The position numbers were made by a program, and so were the translations under genes. The notes under the pieces were generated by a model. The model was not told the DNA's origin and did not search any database. It worked only from the letters and a program-made list of their open reading frames with translations. 21,726 nt of DNA, taken from positions 1 to 21,726 of the forward strand of contig DBEYOB010000197.1 in NCBI GenBank assembly GCA_048173955.1. Reading direction: 5' to 3'. The DNA comes from CAZUFB01 sp048173955. Lineage in GTDB: Bacteria > Actinomycetota > Coriobacteriia > Coriobacteriales > UMGS124. Below, piece after piece: positions 14,886 through 21,726 of this stretch. The stretch's first letter is position 1. Every line of letters starts with the position of its first letter.

Positions 14886-15956
14886 ATAATTTGATTGCCG
14901 AGAAGTATTCTGACCTCATCACCGAGAAGACGGCTGCCCGTCTTGTCGCCCTTGTTCAGGACCCGCTGAGCAAGGTTGTTATTGGCGGTGTCTATGAATA
15001 CGAGGGTGCCCAGGTGTACGTAAAGGCGACGAAGGGCGTCATCATGTGCACGGGCGGTTTTGAAAACGACGACGTTATGAAGCAGGATTACCTTGTGCAT
15101 TCCGATTTCCCATCCGGCCGCCGGTGTCTGCAATACGGGCGACGGCCATCGCATCTGCATGAAGCTCGGTGCCGACCTGTGGCATATGAACAACTTCGCG
15201 GGCGTATGGACCAACGCCGTCAAGCTCGATGGGTCCGAGATGCTGAACTATCGCGGTCTGCGCAAAGCCCAGGGCATTACCGTCGGTATCAACGGGCGCC
15301 GTTTCTACAGCGACTGGGAGGGCAGCACCATGTTCCCCCGCGACATCGAGCATGGCGCCGACATGTCGCTTGTATACGGATGCCGCCATGGCAAGCAGAA
15401 CTTCGGCGGTGAATACACGCATCTGCCGCTGCCGACGACAACGTGGTTCGTCTTCGACTCGGTGGGTCTCGATCAGGGTGCGTACCTTGGCACGAACAGC
15501 GGATCGGTCGCTACGCAGAACCAGACGATGACGGGCAACACCGCCGATCCCGTCGCCGACGGCTATGGTCTGGTCGCCGACACCATCGAAGAGCTGGCAG
15601 AGCAGATGGGCGTGCCGATTGAAGAGCTCGTCAACACGGTGGAGACCTGGAACAACAGCTGCGCCAACGGCAATGACGAGCACTACCACCGTCACGAGTC
15701 TACGCTGCAACCGGTTTCGGTGGCGCCGTTCTACGCGGTCAAATGCGTGCCCGAGATTCTTAACACCGACGGCGGTCCGCGCCGCGGTGTCAACGCCGAG
15801 ATTCTCGACATCGACGGCGAGCCTATTCCGCATCTGTATTCGGCCGGTGAGTTCGGATCGGTCTGGACTAACAAATACGAGGGCTGTGGCAACATTGTCG
15901 AATGCTACGTTTTCGGTCGTATTGCGGCGCGCAGCGCTCTGAAAAACGACGAATAG
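14886..15956 (+). pseudogene. FAD-dependent reductase, 5'-truncated and frameshifted
   Basis: This is the C-terminal two thirds of an FAD_binding_2 reductase. The first frame reads through VKATKGVIMCTGGFEND. Near 15097-15120 the frame shifts by +1, and the second frame continues with CNTGDGHRICMKLGADLWHM to the family's closing motif EFGSVWTNKYEGCGN and FGRIAAR. The Tat signal, any FMN domain and the FAD-binding GxGxxG motif, about 250 residues, are missing. The left boundary is approximate and abuts the truncated regulator. No ribosome site or credible start is present. It was probably once a divergent partner of that regulator. No function is expected now. Confidence 0.85.
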
Positions 15957-16304
15957 AGAACGGACGAACCGCTGCTGCATGGCTTGCGGAGACGACCGCG
16001 GTGACGGTGCGAACGGTGCCAGAGCCGCGGTCGTCGCGCTGGTGTTAATAAGGCTGCGGACAGGACAACCCGCGGCATTGCCGTCGTCGGCAAACATGAT
16101 ACGTATGAAGCTTTTGCCGCCCTTGAGAAAGCCGTTCGGGCGATGGACTCTGCGTGTGGGCGCGCAGTGCGTTGCGAATCTGCCCCGGCGCGAGGTCGCG
16201 CCCTCCGCCACGGCGCATGTCAACGCGCGTTGCTTGGGGTTGCGGGCGGGTTTCGTGCAGAATGGGAGCCGGTATCCGCAAACGGACCGTGAGGTGGTGC
16301 TTCC
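15957..16304. other. Gene-less stretch before the XRE gene
   Basis: It begins with a hairpin (15991-16035). A plus frame at about 16048-16298 includes GIAVVGKHDTYEAFAALEKA, which looks protein-like but has no start and no family I know; it may be a relic. The promoter of the XRE gene should lie near its right end but is not obvious. Confidence 0.4.
15991..16035. terminator. Hairpin after the broken reductase
   Basis: GACGACCGCGG at 15991-16001 pairs perfectly with CCGCGGTCGTC at 16025-16035 around a 23-nt loop. It is 34 bases past the reductase stop. No T-run follows, so this is a weak terminator candidate. Confidence 0.45.
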
Positions 16305-16814
16305 ATGCTGAACGAAACCATCAAGGCCATGAGGACGTCGAAGGGGCTCTCCCAAGAGGAGCTTGCCGTCAAGCTGGACGTGGTGCGGCAGACCATATCC
16401 AAGTGGGAGCAGGGTCTGTCGGTTCCCGACGCCACCATGCTGATCTCCCTGGCGGAAGCGTTGGGGACGACGGTGAGCGGCCTGCTCGGGGAGCCTGCGC
16501 CCAAAGCGGAGGGCGATGACGTGCAGGCGATCGCCGAAAAGCTGGAAATCATAAACCTGCAGCTTGCGCGGAGGGCGGACGCAAGGCGAAAGGTGCTCCG
16601 CTGGTCGCTGGTTCTGATATGTGTGGCCATAGGGGCGATCTTTGCCGTCTTGACGGCGCTGGGCAGCCCGTATCTTGGTTGGGATTACGGCGACCCCGAA
16701 ACCGCCGTCGTCGGGACGCTCCTCCACGGGTTCGAATGGCTGTTCGTCAGACTCGCCCCGCTCGTCCTGCTCGGTGCGGTTGCCGGGATTGCCCTTGCGC
16801 GGAAAAGAGGGTAG
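16305..16814 (+). CDS. Membrane-anchored XRE-family regulator
   Basis: The 169-residue product has an N-terminal helix-turn-helix of the XRE/HTH_3 type (about residues 4-58, with LSQEELAVKLDVVRQTISKW and the closing WEQG..VPD). A short charged coil at about 70-95 and two hydrophobic segments (about 98-119 and 145-165) follow. The C-terminus ends in basic residues. Small regulators of this shape are common in Firmicutes and Actinobacteria; the membrane part may tether the repressor or sense the envelope. GAGGTGG lies seven bases before the ATG. No operon partner follows, so its target is unknown. It sits between decayed reductase loci and need not be related to them. Confidence 0.85.
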   Translation: MLNETIKAMRTSKGLSQEELAVKLDVVRQTISKWEQGLSVPDATMLISLAEALGTTVSGLLGEPAPKAEGDDVQAIAEKLEIINLQLARRADARRKVLRWSLVLICVAIGAIFAVLTALGSPYLGWDYGDPETAVVGTLLHGFEWLFVRLAPLVLLGAVAGIALARKRG

Positions 16815-16900
16815 CAAAAGAAGCCAGACGTACGGGCCGGTCTTGTGGACTGCCTGTTGATCTGCATCTGCGATCGGCGCTTCGACTTGGGGCAGTGCGG

Positions 16901-17106
16901 GAAAAACGGCCGTTGCTGGCCAAAAACCTCGATCGTGAAGAGCAGCAAGGGGTCCGCGCGCTCAAAAGCACCCGCGGATCGCCTCGGGTGGAAATCTCGC
17001 CCATGAACTTCCAGGGCTTTTGTCGCTCCGTCTCGATTTCGAACCATCGCCGACCGGCCGATTGTCTTCACGATTGAGCAATTTGGCCAGCAAGCCCCGG
17101 TTTTTC
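16901..17106. repeat. Long imperfect inverted repeat (element A)
   Basis: The arm at 16901-16941 and the reverse complement of 17065-17106 share three exact blocks in the same order: GAAAAAC, TTGCTGGCCAAA and ATCGTGAAGA. The variable spacers between them are of near-equal length (5 versus 6, then 7 and 7). About 123 bases separate the arms. Read toward the ends of the element, both arms can be translated as FTIE.FGQQ.P, which explains the protein-like frames on each strand. This looks like a palindromic repeat unit, a small non-autonomous mobile element or a structured RNA. Confidence 0.6.
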
Positions 17107-17116
17107 TGACATGGGA

Positions 17117-17156
17117 GCGCGAGGCCCTTGGGATACGCACCCCAAAGGCCTCGCGC
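17117..17156. terminator. Strong hairpin beside element A
   Basis: GCGCGAGGCCCTTGGG at 17117-17132 pairs with 17140-17156, with one mismatch-like position. No T-run follows on either strand. It lies downstream of the minus-strand reductase relic and could be its old terminator. Confidence 0.45.
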
Positions 17157-17227
17157 GGTGGTTCGATGTCTGTCTTGACGATTTCCGGGGGCTGCGGCGG
17201 CCCGCCCTCGCGCGGCCCGCCCTGCCT

Positions 17228-17535
17228 TTACAGCCCGGCCTGCTCCGGGGCGTCGTACACCGCGGCGATGATGCCGGCGCCGGTGCGGTAGAGGTTAGAC
17301 CAGATGCCGCGCAGCCCACCTGCCCTATAGAGGTGCGGGATGGAGTTGCCCTCGGTGTCGATGACCTTGCCGCCCGGGCCGCGCTCGGGACCGTCCGGGG
17401 TGTTCGCGGTGCAGAGGGTGAGTTGATGAGGCAGAGCGGCGTGGTTGCGATGGGCTCGAGGACCTGGATTCGGCCGCGCTGTTCGTCGCCGCCCTCTACG
17501 ATGCCGAAACTTGCGGTATCGCTGGCGCCCAGGTA
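17228..17535 (-). pseudogene. C-terminal relic of an FAD-dependent reductase
   Basis: Read on the minus strand, the last 60 or so codons give NTPDGPERG, IDTEGNSIPHLYRAGG and IWSNLYRTGAGI before a TAA stop. This parallels the ending of the reductase at 15956 (NTDGGPRRG, IDGEPIPHLYSAGE, VWTNKYEGCGNI). Further upstream, in a different frame, are GASDTASFG and PIATTPLCL, which fit the preceding stretch of the same family, so a frameshift lies near 17415-17430. An in-frame TAG near 17535 and the lack of any earlier homology show that most of the gene is gone. It lies downstream of, and on the same strand as, the regulator at 17576. Confidence 0.75.
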
Positions 17536-17575
17536 GGTCTATCGAGGGTGGGCTCCCGAATGGGGCCGGCCCCTT

Positions 17576-18979
17576 TCACAGCAGGTCGATGAGCTCCTGC
17601 TGGCTGTGCACGCCGGCCTTCTCGTAGATGTGGCGTGCGTGGTACTTGAGGGTGTTCTTGGTGATGGCGAGCTCTTCCTGGATGCGCAGGGTGTTGTTGC
17701 CGCGTGCGAGCAGGCGGAACACGTCGGCCTCGCGCTCGGTGAGGCCGAGCTGGGCCACGAGCTCGTCGCAGCGGGCCTCCACGCGGTCGGTGTAGCGGAT
17801 CTCGACCGGCGTTTCGGGCCGGCCTTCGGGTTCGGGCTCGACCGCGGCGATGGTCTTGTCGAACCCGAAGTCGCGGATGGAGAGCAGGGTGTAGAGCACG
17901 ATGCCGCCGAGCACCGCGGCGACCATGCTTCGGGACGCCAGGCCCGCATCGGCGGAGAGCGCGGTGACCGCAAGGCCGAGCTGGGCTCCGGCCTCGATGC
18001 CCGCGAAGTAGGCGGCGTAGCCCCAGGCGATCGCCGACAGCACGTTCGACCGGTTGCGCGCCGCGATGGCGCACAGCGACAGGCTCATGAGCTCGCAGAA
18101 CACGGTCTCGCTGCACAGAAGGGAGACCGAGGCGGGCAGCGCCAGGCGCTCGTCGTCGAGGAGCACGAGGAGAAAGCCGACCACCAGAAGCGCCGAGGCG
18201 AGGTTGAACAGGATGTCAGCGCGCGGTCCCGCCTTGCTGGACAGTGCGTAAACGACGATTCCCGCGAGCGTGGCCGCGATGAACCAGTGGGTCAGCAGGC
18301 CGCCGCTTGCATGCTCGTAGCGCATGGCGAACCCATAGGCCAGGCTGAACGCGAAGATGTAGACGAACAGGTTGTGGGCGAGGGGCAGGATGGCGCGCGG
18401 TCGGGTCACCTGGGCGTCGACGGCGGCCTCCGCCCGGGCGAACTCCGCGAACGCGTCGCGGGTGCGCGGGCCGCAGAACGCGAGAACCGCCACGATGGCC
18501 GCGGCGTAGCATGCGAGCACGAAGGGGTATCCGCCGCACGACAGGGCAAGGGCGAGCGGTATGGCGAGCAGGTCTCCTCCCACGAAGCACACGAGCATGG
18601 AGCGGAAGCGCAGGGCCGAGCACAGCACGATCCACAGAATGCTGGCCCAGGCCGTGGAGGACGACGTGAGACAGACGCCCACGGTGAGCAGGGCAGGACT
18701 GCCGGCGCCCATGCCGACCCCCGCCAGGGAGGCGCCTACAACGGCGCATGCGGCAGCCGCCGCCGTGAGGGGGAACGGGTTGACGGCACGCGGGGCATGG
18801 CGCGCGACGAGGGCGAGGGTGACCATCTCGACCGTCTGCACGAGCGTCGCCCAGTCGCGCGTCGAGTCGGCCAGCGCGGCCTGCGTGGTGTTGAGCTCGC
18901 CGTTGAAGAAGAGGGTCGTGGTCATCATGAGGGTGGAGACCGCGAGGCACGATGTGAAGGTGCGATGCTCGCTCGTCAT
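17576..18979 (-). CDS. Membrane-bound LuxR-family transcriptional regulator
   Basis: The 467-residue product has about 10-12 hydrophobic segments (residues 10-380 or so), a short acidic linker (EPEPEGRPETP) and a C-terminal LuxR helix-turn-helix at about 410-467. The latter contains GLTEREADVFRLLARG and ITKNTLKYHARHIYEKAG and ends at LIDLL. The ATG at 18979 has GAGG eight bases upstream. It is divergent from the intact flavin reductase at 19149, its likely target, with an inverted repeat between them. A GGGGCCGGCCCC palindrome (17562-17573) lies directly after its stop. It is the same kind of regulator as the one at 9526 but clearly diverged in the membrane part, as expected if each senses a different substrate. 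Confidence 0.9.
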   Translation of the reverse strand: MTSEHRTFTSCLAVSTLMMTTTLFFNGELNTTQAALADSTRDWATLVQTVEMVTLALVARHAPRAVNPFPLTAAAAACAVVGASLAGVGMGAGSPALLTVGVCLTSSSTAWASILWIVLCSALRFRSMLVCFVGGDLLAIPLALALSCGGYPFVLACYAAAIVAVLAFCGPRTRDAFAEFARAEAAVDAQVTRPRAILPLAHNLFVYIFAFSLAYGFAMRYEHASGGLLTHWFIAATLAGIVVYALSSKAGPRADILFNLASALLVVGFLLVLLDDERLALPASVSLLCSETVFCELMSLSLCAIAARNRSNVLSAIAWGYAAYFAGIEAGAQLGLAVTALSADAGLASRSMVAAVLGGIVLYTLLSIRDFGFDKTIAAVEPEPEGRPETPVEIRYTDRVEARCDELVAQLGLTEREADVFRLLARGNNTLRIQEELAITKNTLKYHARHIYEKAGVHSQQELIDLL

Positions 18980-19036
18980 GGGCCAACCTCGTGCTTCTCG
19001 CTGCTTACCGGGCTGTTACCAGGCATTTTGGCGATG

Positions 19037-19058
19037 CCGCCCCTCAGGGGTGGGGCGG
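19037..19058. promoter_or_regulatory. Inverted repeat between regulator and reductase
   Basis: CCGCCCC at 19037-19043 and GGGGCGG at 19052-19058 are perfect complements, with CCCCT/AGGGG symmetry inside. It lies 91-112 bases before the reductase ATG and 58 or more before the regulator ATG, so it is a candidate operator. No clear -10 and -35 were found for either gene. Confidence 0.35.
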
Positions 19059-19148
19059 TGTGCGCCCGGTGCCGATAGGGTATTGCACGCATTGTAGCGC
19101 CGGCGGCCCCACCGCGGGACTGCCGCCACTCGAGAAGGGGAGATTGCC

Positions 19149-20960
19149 ATGGATCGTCGCTCGTTCGTCAAGGGTTCCGCCCTGGGCGCCGCCGCCGTCG
19201 CGGCCGCGTCCGTCGTGCCCGCCGCGCTCGCCGTGGAGGCCGCGCCTGAGACTGAGCCCGAGGAGGCCGCCGCTGCGCCCGCCGCTTCCGCCTCTGCGGA
19301 CATCCCCGCATGGCTCGGCGCCGAGCCCGAGGTCGCCGAGGCCGACATCGTCGAGACCAAGGAGACCACGCTGCTCATCATCGGCGCCGGCACCTCGGGC
19401 CTCGCCTGCGCCGCTACCGCGGTCGACATGGGGCTCGACTTCTTCCTGGCCGAGAAGCTCCCGGTCATCTCCGAGTCGCGCGAGTACTTCGGCGCGGTCA
19501 ACACCGCCCAGCAGATTGAGGCCGGCCTCGAGTTCGACAAGGGCATGCTGCTCAACGAGCTGTCGCGCTACGCCTCGGGCAAGTGCGACCGCGACGTCAT
19601 CAAGATGTGGATCGACGAGAGCGCCGAGACCGTCGCCTGGTACACCCCCATGTTCAACGCGGTGGGCGAGAGCGTCATCGTCCCCGACTACACCGAGGAG
19701 CAGGCGGGCGGCACGCTCTACTACTCGCCGGTGACCGAGATGATGTCGGGCACGTTCTACATCCCGCCCACGCGCAACGAGGTCATCCTGTCGCACATCG
19801 AGGCCTCCGGCCACGAGGTCGCCTACAGCTACGACCTCGTGAAGCTCGTGCACGGCGAGGGCGGCGTCACGGGCGCCATCTTCGACACCGACGAGGGCTA
19901 CGTGCAGGTCAACGCCAAGTACACCGTCCTCGCCACCGGCGGCTACGCGGCCAACGCCGAGATGATGATGGCCCTGCAGCCCGACGCCGTGGCGTGCACC
20001 ACCGCCGCCGCCTACAACCCGCCCTGCACCGGCCAGGGCATCAAGGCCGGCATGTGGGCCGGCGCGCTCAAGGACGCCGACCCCGCCCCGATGCTGTTCG
20101 ACCGCGGCGTGGTGGAGCCGGGCGTCGACGCGGGCTACGAGGACCTGGGCGACGGCAAGTACGCCCTGCGCGGCACCACGTTCCAGCTCAACATCGGCAG
20201 CCAGCCGTTCCTCAAGGTGAACCGCTACGGCAAGCGCTTCGCCAACGAGTCCACGCCCTACGACAACATGTGCTTCGCGGCCGGCCGCCAGCCGGGCGGC
20301 GTGTTCTGCGAGGTCTTTGACGGCAACGCCAAGGACGACATGATCCGCTTCATGCAGACCGGCTGCGCTGCGGTTTCGCGCCTGTTCATGGAGAACGGCG
20401 GCGACATCGACAGCTACCTGGAGTACGTGGGCTGCACCATCTTCAAGAAGGCCGACACGCTCGACGAGCTGGCCGACCAGCTCGGCTTCGAGGGCGAGGC
20501 CAAGGACGCCTTCCTGGCCACGGCCGAGGAGTACAACGCCCTGTACGACGCCCAGGAGGACACGCAGTACGGCAAGGAGGCCTACCGCCTCTCCGAGCTG
20601 CGCACCCCTCCGTTCTACGGCGCCTGGTTCGGTGCATCGCTGCTGACCACGCTCGACGGCCTGCGCATCAACGCCCGCCTCGAGGTGCTCGACGCCAAGC
20701 TGCAGCCCATCCCGGGCCTCTACGCCATCGGCGACGCTTCGGGCAGCTTCTTTGCCACCAACTACCCTGAGTACATCGTGGGCGTGGCCGCCGGCCGCTC
20801 CACGGTCGAGGGGCGCCACCTCGCCAAGCAGATCGCCGCTGACGAGGGCATCGACGTCGAGGCCGCCGACGCCGCTGCGATGGACGCCCTGCTCGCTGCG
20901 GTGACCGAGGAGGTCCCCGCGGGCGACTACGTGTCCGGCGGCGCGATGGTCGCCTGGTAG
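19149..20960 (+). CDS. Tat-exported FAD-dependent reductase, intact
   Basis: The 603-residue product has a Tat signal (DRRSFVKGSALG, residues 2-13, then an Ala-rich core to about 30) and an acidic Ala/Glu/Pro linker. An FAD_binding_2 domain follows, with IIGAGTSGLACA (77-88), LATGGYAANAEM in the middle and GLYAIGDASGSF near the end. It belongs to the fumarate reductase flavoprotein superfamily, acts outside the membrane, and reduces an organic acceptor not identifiable from sequence. Unlike the reductase at 11231 it has no FMN_bind domain and no haem motif, so its electron donor must be another protein, not encoded here. AAGGGGAG precedes the ATG. The gene has extremely high third-position GC. 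It is paired with the divergent regulator at 17576 and ends within the first unit of a tandem repeat, followed by a terminator. Confidence 0.92.
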   Translation: MDRRSFVKGSALGAAAVAAASVVPAALAVEAAPETEPEEAAAAPAASASADIPAWLGAEPEVAEADIVETKETTLLIIGAGTSGLACAATAVDMGLDFFLAEKLPVISESREYFGAVNTAQQIEAGLEFDKGMLLNELSRYASGKCDRDVIKMWIDESAETVAWYTPMFNAVGESVIVPDYTEEQAGGTLYYSPVTEMMSGTFYIPPTRNEVILSHIEASGHEVAYSYDLVKLVHGEGGVTGAIFDTDEGYVQVNAKYTVLATGGYAANAEMMMALQPDAVACTTAAAYNPPCTGQGIKAGMWAGALKDADPAPMLFDRGVVEPGVDAGYEDLGDGKYALRGTTFQLNIGSQPFLKVNRYGKRFANESTPYDNMCFAAGRQPGGVFCEVFDGNAKDDMIRFMQTGCAAVSRLFMENGGDIDSYLEYVGCTIFKKADTLDELADQLGFEGEAKDAFLATAEEYNALYDAQEDTQYGKEAYRLSELRTPPFYGAWFGASLLTTLDGLRINARLEVLDAKLQPIPGLYAIGDASGSFFATNYPEYIVGVAAGRSTVEGRHLAKQIAADEGIDVEAADAAAMDALLAAVTEEVPAGDYVSGGAMVAW

Positions 20961-21062
20961 GACCTGCCCGGCGGTAGGGCCCGCCCGGCAGGAGCTGCCT
21001 GGTAGGGAGCGCTTGGCGGGACCTGCCCGGTGGGGACTTCCCGGCGGTATGGCCTGCCGAGA
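20945..21062. repeat. Degenerate 14-bp tandem repeat overlapping the reductase stop
   Basis: Units of 14 bases with consensus RGGRCCTGCCCGGY run at 20959, 20976, 20990, 21004, 21018, 21032 and 21049. A GGT insert occurs after the first and sixth. The last codons of the reductase (20945-20958) resemble a further unit, so the array may have grown from the gene end. Copies differ by a few bases each. Confidence 0.6.
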
Positions 21063-21076
21063 TTTGCCTGTGCGGA

Positions 21077-21123
21077 CGCCCGGGTTCGAGCTTGCGAAGC
21101 TCGGCCCGGGCGCCGCTGTTTTG
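21077..21123 (+). terminator. Terminator of the intact reductase
   Basis: CGCCCGGG at 21077-21084 pairs with CCCGGGCG at 21105-21112. The stem continues inward through TCGAGCTT/AAGCTCG around a 3-nt loop. TTTT follows within seven bases. It lies about 115 bases past the stop, after the tandem repeat. Confidence 0.75.
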
Positions 21124-21138
21124 GGGAGCCCGGTGGAA

Positions 21139-21215
21139 GACTTCCCAGCAAGCTTCCCATGCAACTTCCCATCTGGGAAGCTTGCTGGGAAGTCGCTGGG
21201 AAGTTCGGTGGGAAG
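21139..21215. repeat. Seven-copy TGGGAAG heptamer array with 21-bp palindrome
   Basis: CTTCCCA occurs at 21141, 21153 and 21165, and its complement TGGGAAG at 21174, 21186, 21197 and 21209. Spacing within each orientation is 11-12 bases. The central part makes a perfect 21-bp inverted repeat, 21139-21159 with 21174-21194, around a 14-nt loop. Regular spacing near one helical turn suggests a protein-binding array; the long palindrome could also form an RNA or cruciform stem. Confidence 0.7.
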
Positions 21216-21288
21216 TTGCGCGAGCTGTCGTGCGGTCCGCGAACGACCTGCGGATGCCCCGCAGGTGGCCCGGGGATGGCCCGCGAGT

Positions 21289-21530
21289 GGTCAAAAACGT
21301 GGCGAGTGCGTCTTCTGGGAAAACTGTTGGTCAATACGCCAACGAGTGTATGCGGTTGAGAGCCCCTGCCGGGGTGCGGCGCTCCAGGCGATGACCCCTT
21401 CACCTCATCTACCTGCGACTTTACAAATGGGTACGGGAAGCATCGGCGCACGGTGCCCCCGGGACGCATACATTCGATGGTCAAATGACCAGCTTTTTCC
21501 TGGAATCACGCATTCGCGGTCCGATTGACC
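21289..21530. repeat. Long imperfect inverted repeat (element B)
   Basis: The 66-base arm at 21289-21354 and the reverse complement of 21465-21530 match without gaps at about 42 positions by hand count. Conserved blocks are GGTCAA, GCGA.TGCGT, GGTCA, CCA.CGA and TGTATGCG. The arms are separated by 110 bases. Read toward its own end of the element, each arm translates to AY.RW..DQ.F. The right arm contains its own palindrome, TGGTCA-AA-TGACCA (21478-21491). The structure is like element A (GGAAAA block, then TGGYCA, then CGA.TGT). Confidence 0.6.
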
Positions 21531-21726
21531 ATTCTCGGCCTGGGACAGCTCTGCCTGGGGCGGCCCGGCTGTCGGGCAGTCCGGCCCCGGGTCGCCCATC
21601 TTCGCCCGACCCTGGGCCGTCGCCCCCGCCCATCTCTGCCGCTTTCGGCGTATCATGGGGCGGAGCCACCGTATGCGGTCTCCCGGCCGCGCCCGCGCTC
21701 TCCCTGCGTCCGCCCCGCGCCCCGCC

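Larger units (their letters stand above)
16815..17227. other. Gene-less stretch dominated by inverted repeats
   Basis: No gene is supported. Minus- and plus-strand reading frames here are produced by the long inverted repeat at 16901-17106 and the hairpin at 17117-17156. The rest, up to the reductase relic, is GC-rich with no recognised content. Confidence 0.5.
20961..21726. other. Gene-less 3' region made of repeats and hairpins
   Basis: No gene is supported to the window end. In order it holds the 14-bp tandem repeat, a terminator, the TGGGAAG heptamer array, the long inverted repeat element B and a GC-rich tail with a hairpin (21583-21594 with 21607-21618). Open frames on both strands follow from base composition and repeats. 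An ATG at 21655 opens a short Arg-rich frame to the edge, without a ribosome site. Confidence 0.55.

Noticed and set aside
14886..15223. N-terminal extension of the truncated LuxR frame
   Set aside because: The plus strand of this interval encodes recognisable reductase sequence, so the minus frame is antisense read-through past the deletion junction.
17606..19078. A 490-residue plus-strand open frame opposite the LuxR regulator
   Set aside because: It is low-complexity Gly/Arg/Glu/His translation; the minus strand encodes a recognisable membrane and HTH protein.
21078..21111. Possible tRNA, suggested by GGGTTCGAGC resembling a T-loop
   Set aside because: The sequence folds as one long terminator stem; no acceptor, D or anticodon arms can be drawn.
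19044..21164. A 706-residue minus-strand open frame opposite the intact reductase
   Set aside because: Composition is typical of an antisense frame in high-GC DNA; the plus-strand reductase has clear family motifs and a ribosome site.
21139..21215. CRISPR-like array
   Set aside because: The repeats are 7 bases with 4-5 base spacers and mixed orientation, not CRISPR dimensions, and no cas gene is present.
20668..21656. Several open frames over the 3' repeat region
   Set aside because: They consist of translated repeats and Arg/Pro/Gly-rich sequence without ribosome sites or family motifs.
21655..21726. Start of a gene running off the window
   Set aside because: The frame is open but Arg/Pro-rich, has no ribosome site and is too short to judge.

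Overview
The window is GC-rich DNA from an anaerobic actinobacterium, most likely class Coriobacteriia (Eggerthellales or Coriobacteriales). This is inferred from gene content: Tat-exported FAD-dependent respiratory reductases, each beside a divergent membrane-bound LuxR-type regulator, which is typical of Eggerthella, Slackia and their relatives. No rRNA or other taxonomic marker is present, so genus is not assigned.

Left part (1-5400): the N-terminal piece of an IS1595-like transposase; an AT-rich palindrome; a tandem Mop-domain molybdate-binding protein with a strong terminator; a two-domain exported protein of unknown function; and a Tat-exported protein ending in a transglutaminase-like domain.

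Middle (5440-9231): a lipoprotein and a 594-residue regulator with two helix-turn-helix domains form a tightly coupled operon. It is divergent from a phenylacetate-CoA ligase family gene. The shared intergenic region carries two near-identical palindromic sites, which suggests the regulator controls both directions.

Right part (9526-20960): an array of LuxR regulator/flavin reductase pairs in different states of decay. Pair 1 has an intact regulator and a tandem-FMN-domain reductase interrupted by a frameshift in a C8 tract. Pair 2 has lost the 5' ends of both genes in one deletion, leaving them fused head to head, and its reductase also has a frameshift. Pair 3 is intact, and a short C-terminal relic of a fourth reductase lies downstream of its regulator. 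A small membrane-anchored XRE regulator sits between pairs 2 and 3.

The non-coding DNA is unusually structured. Two long imperfect inverted repeats (16901-17106 and 21289-21530), a 14-bp degenerate tandem repeat (20945-21062) and a regularly spaced array of seven TGGGAAG heptamers (21141-21215) lie between and after the reductases. These repeats, and the decaying reductase-regulator array, are the least explained parts of the window.
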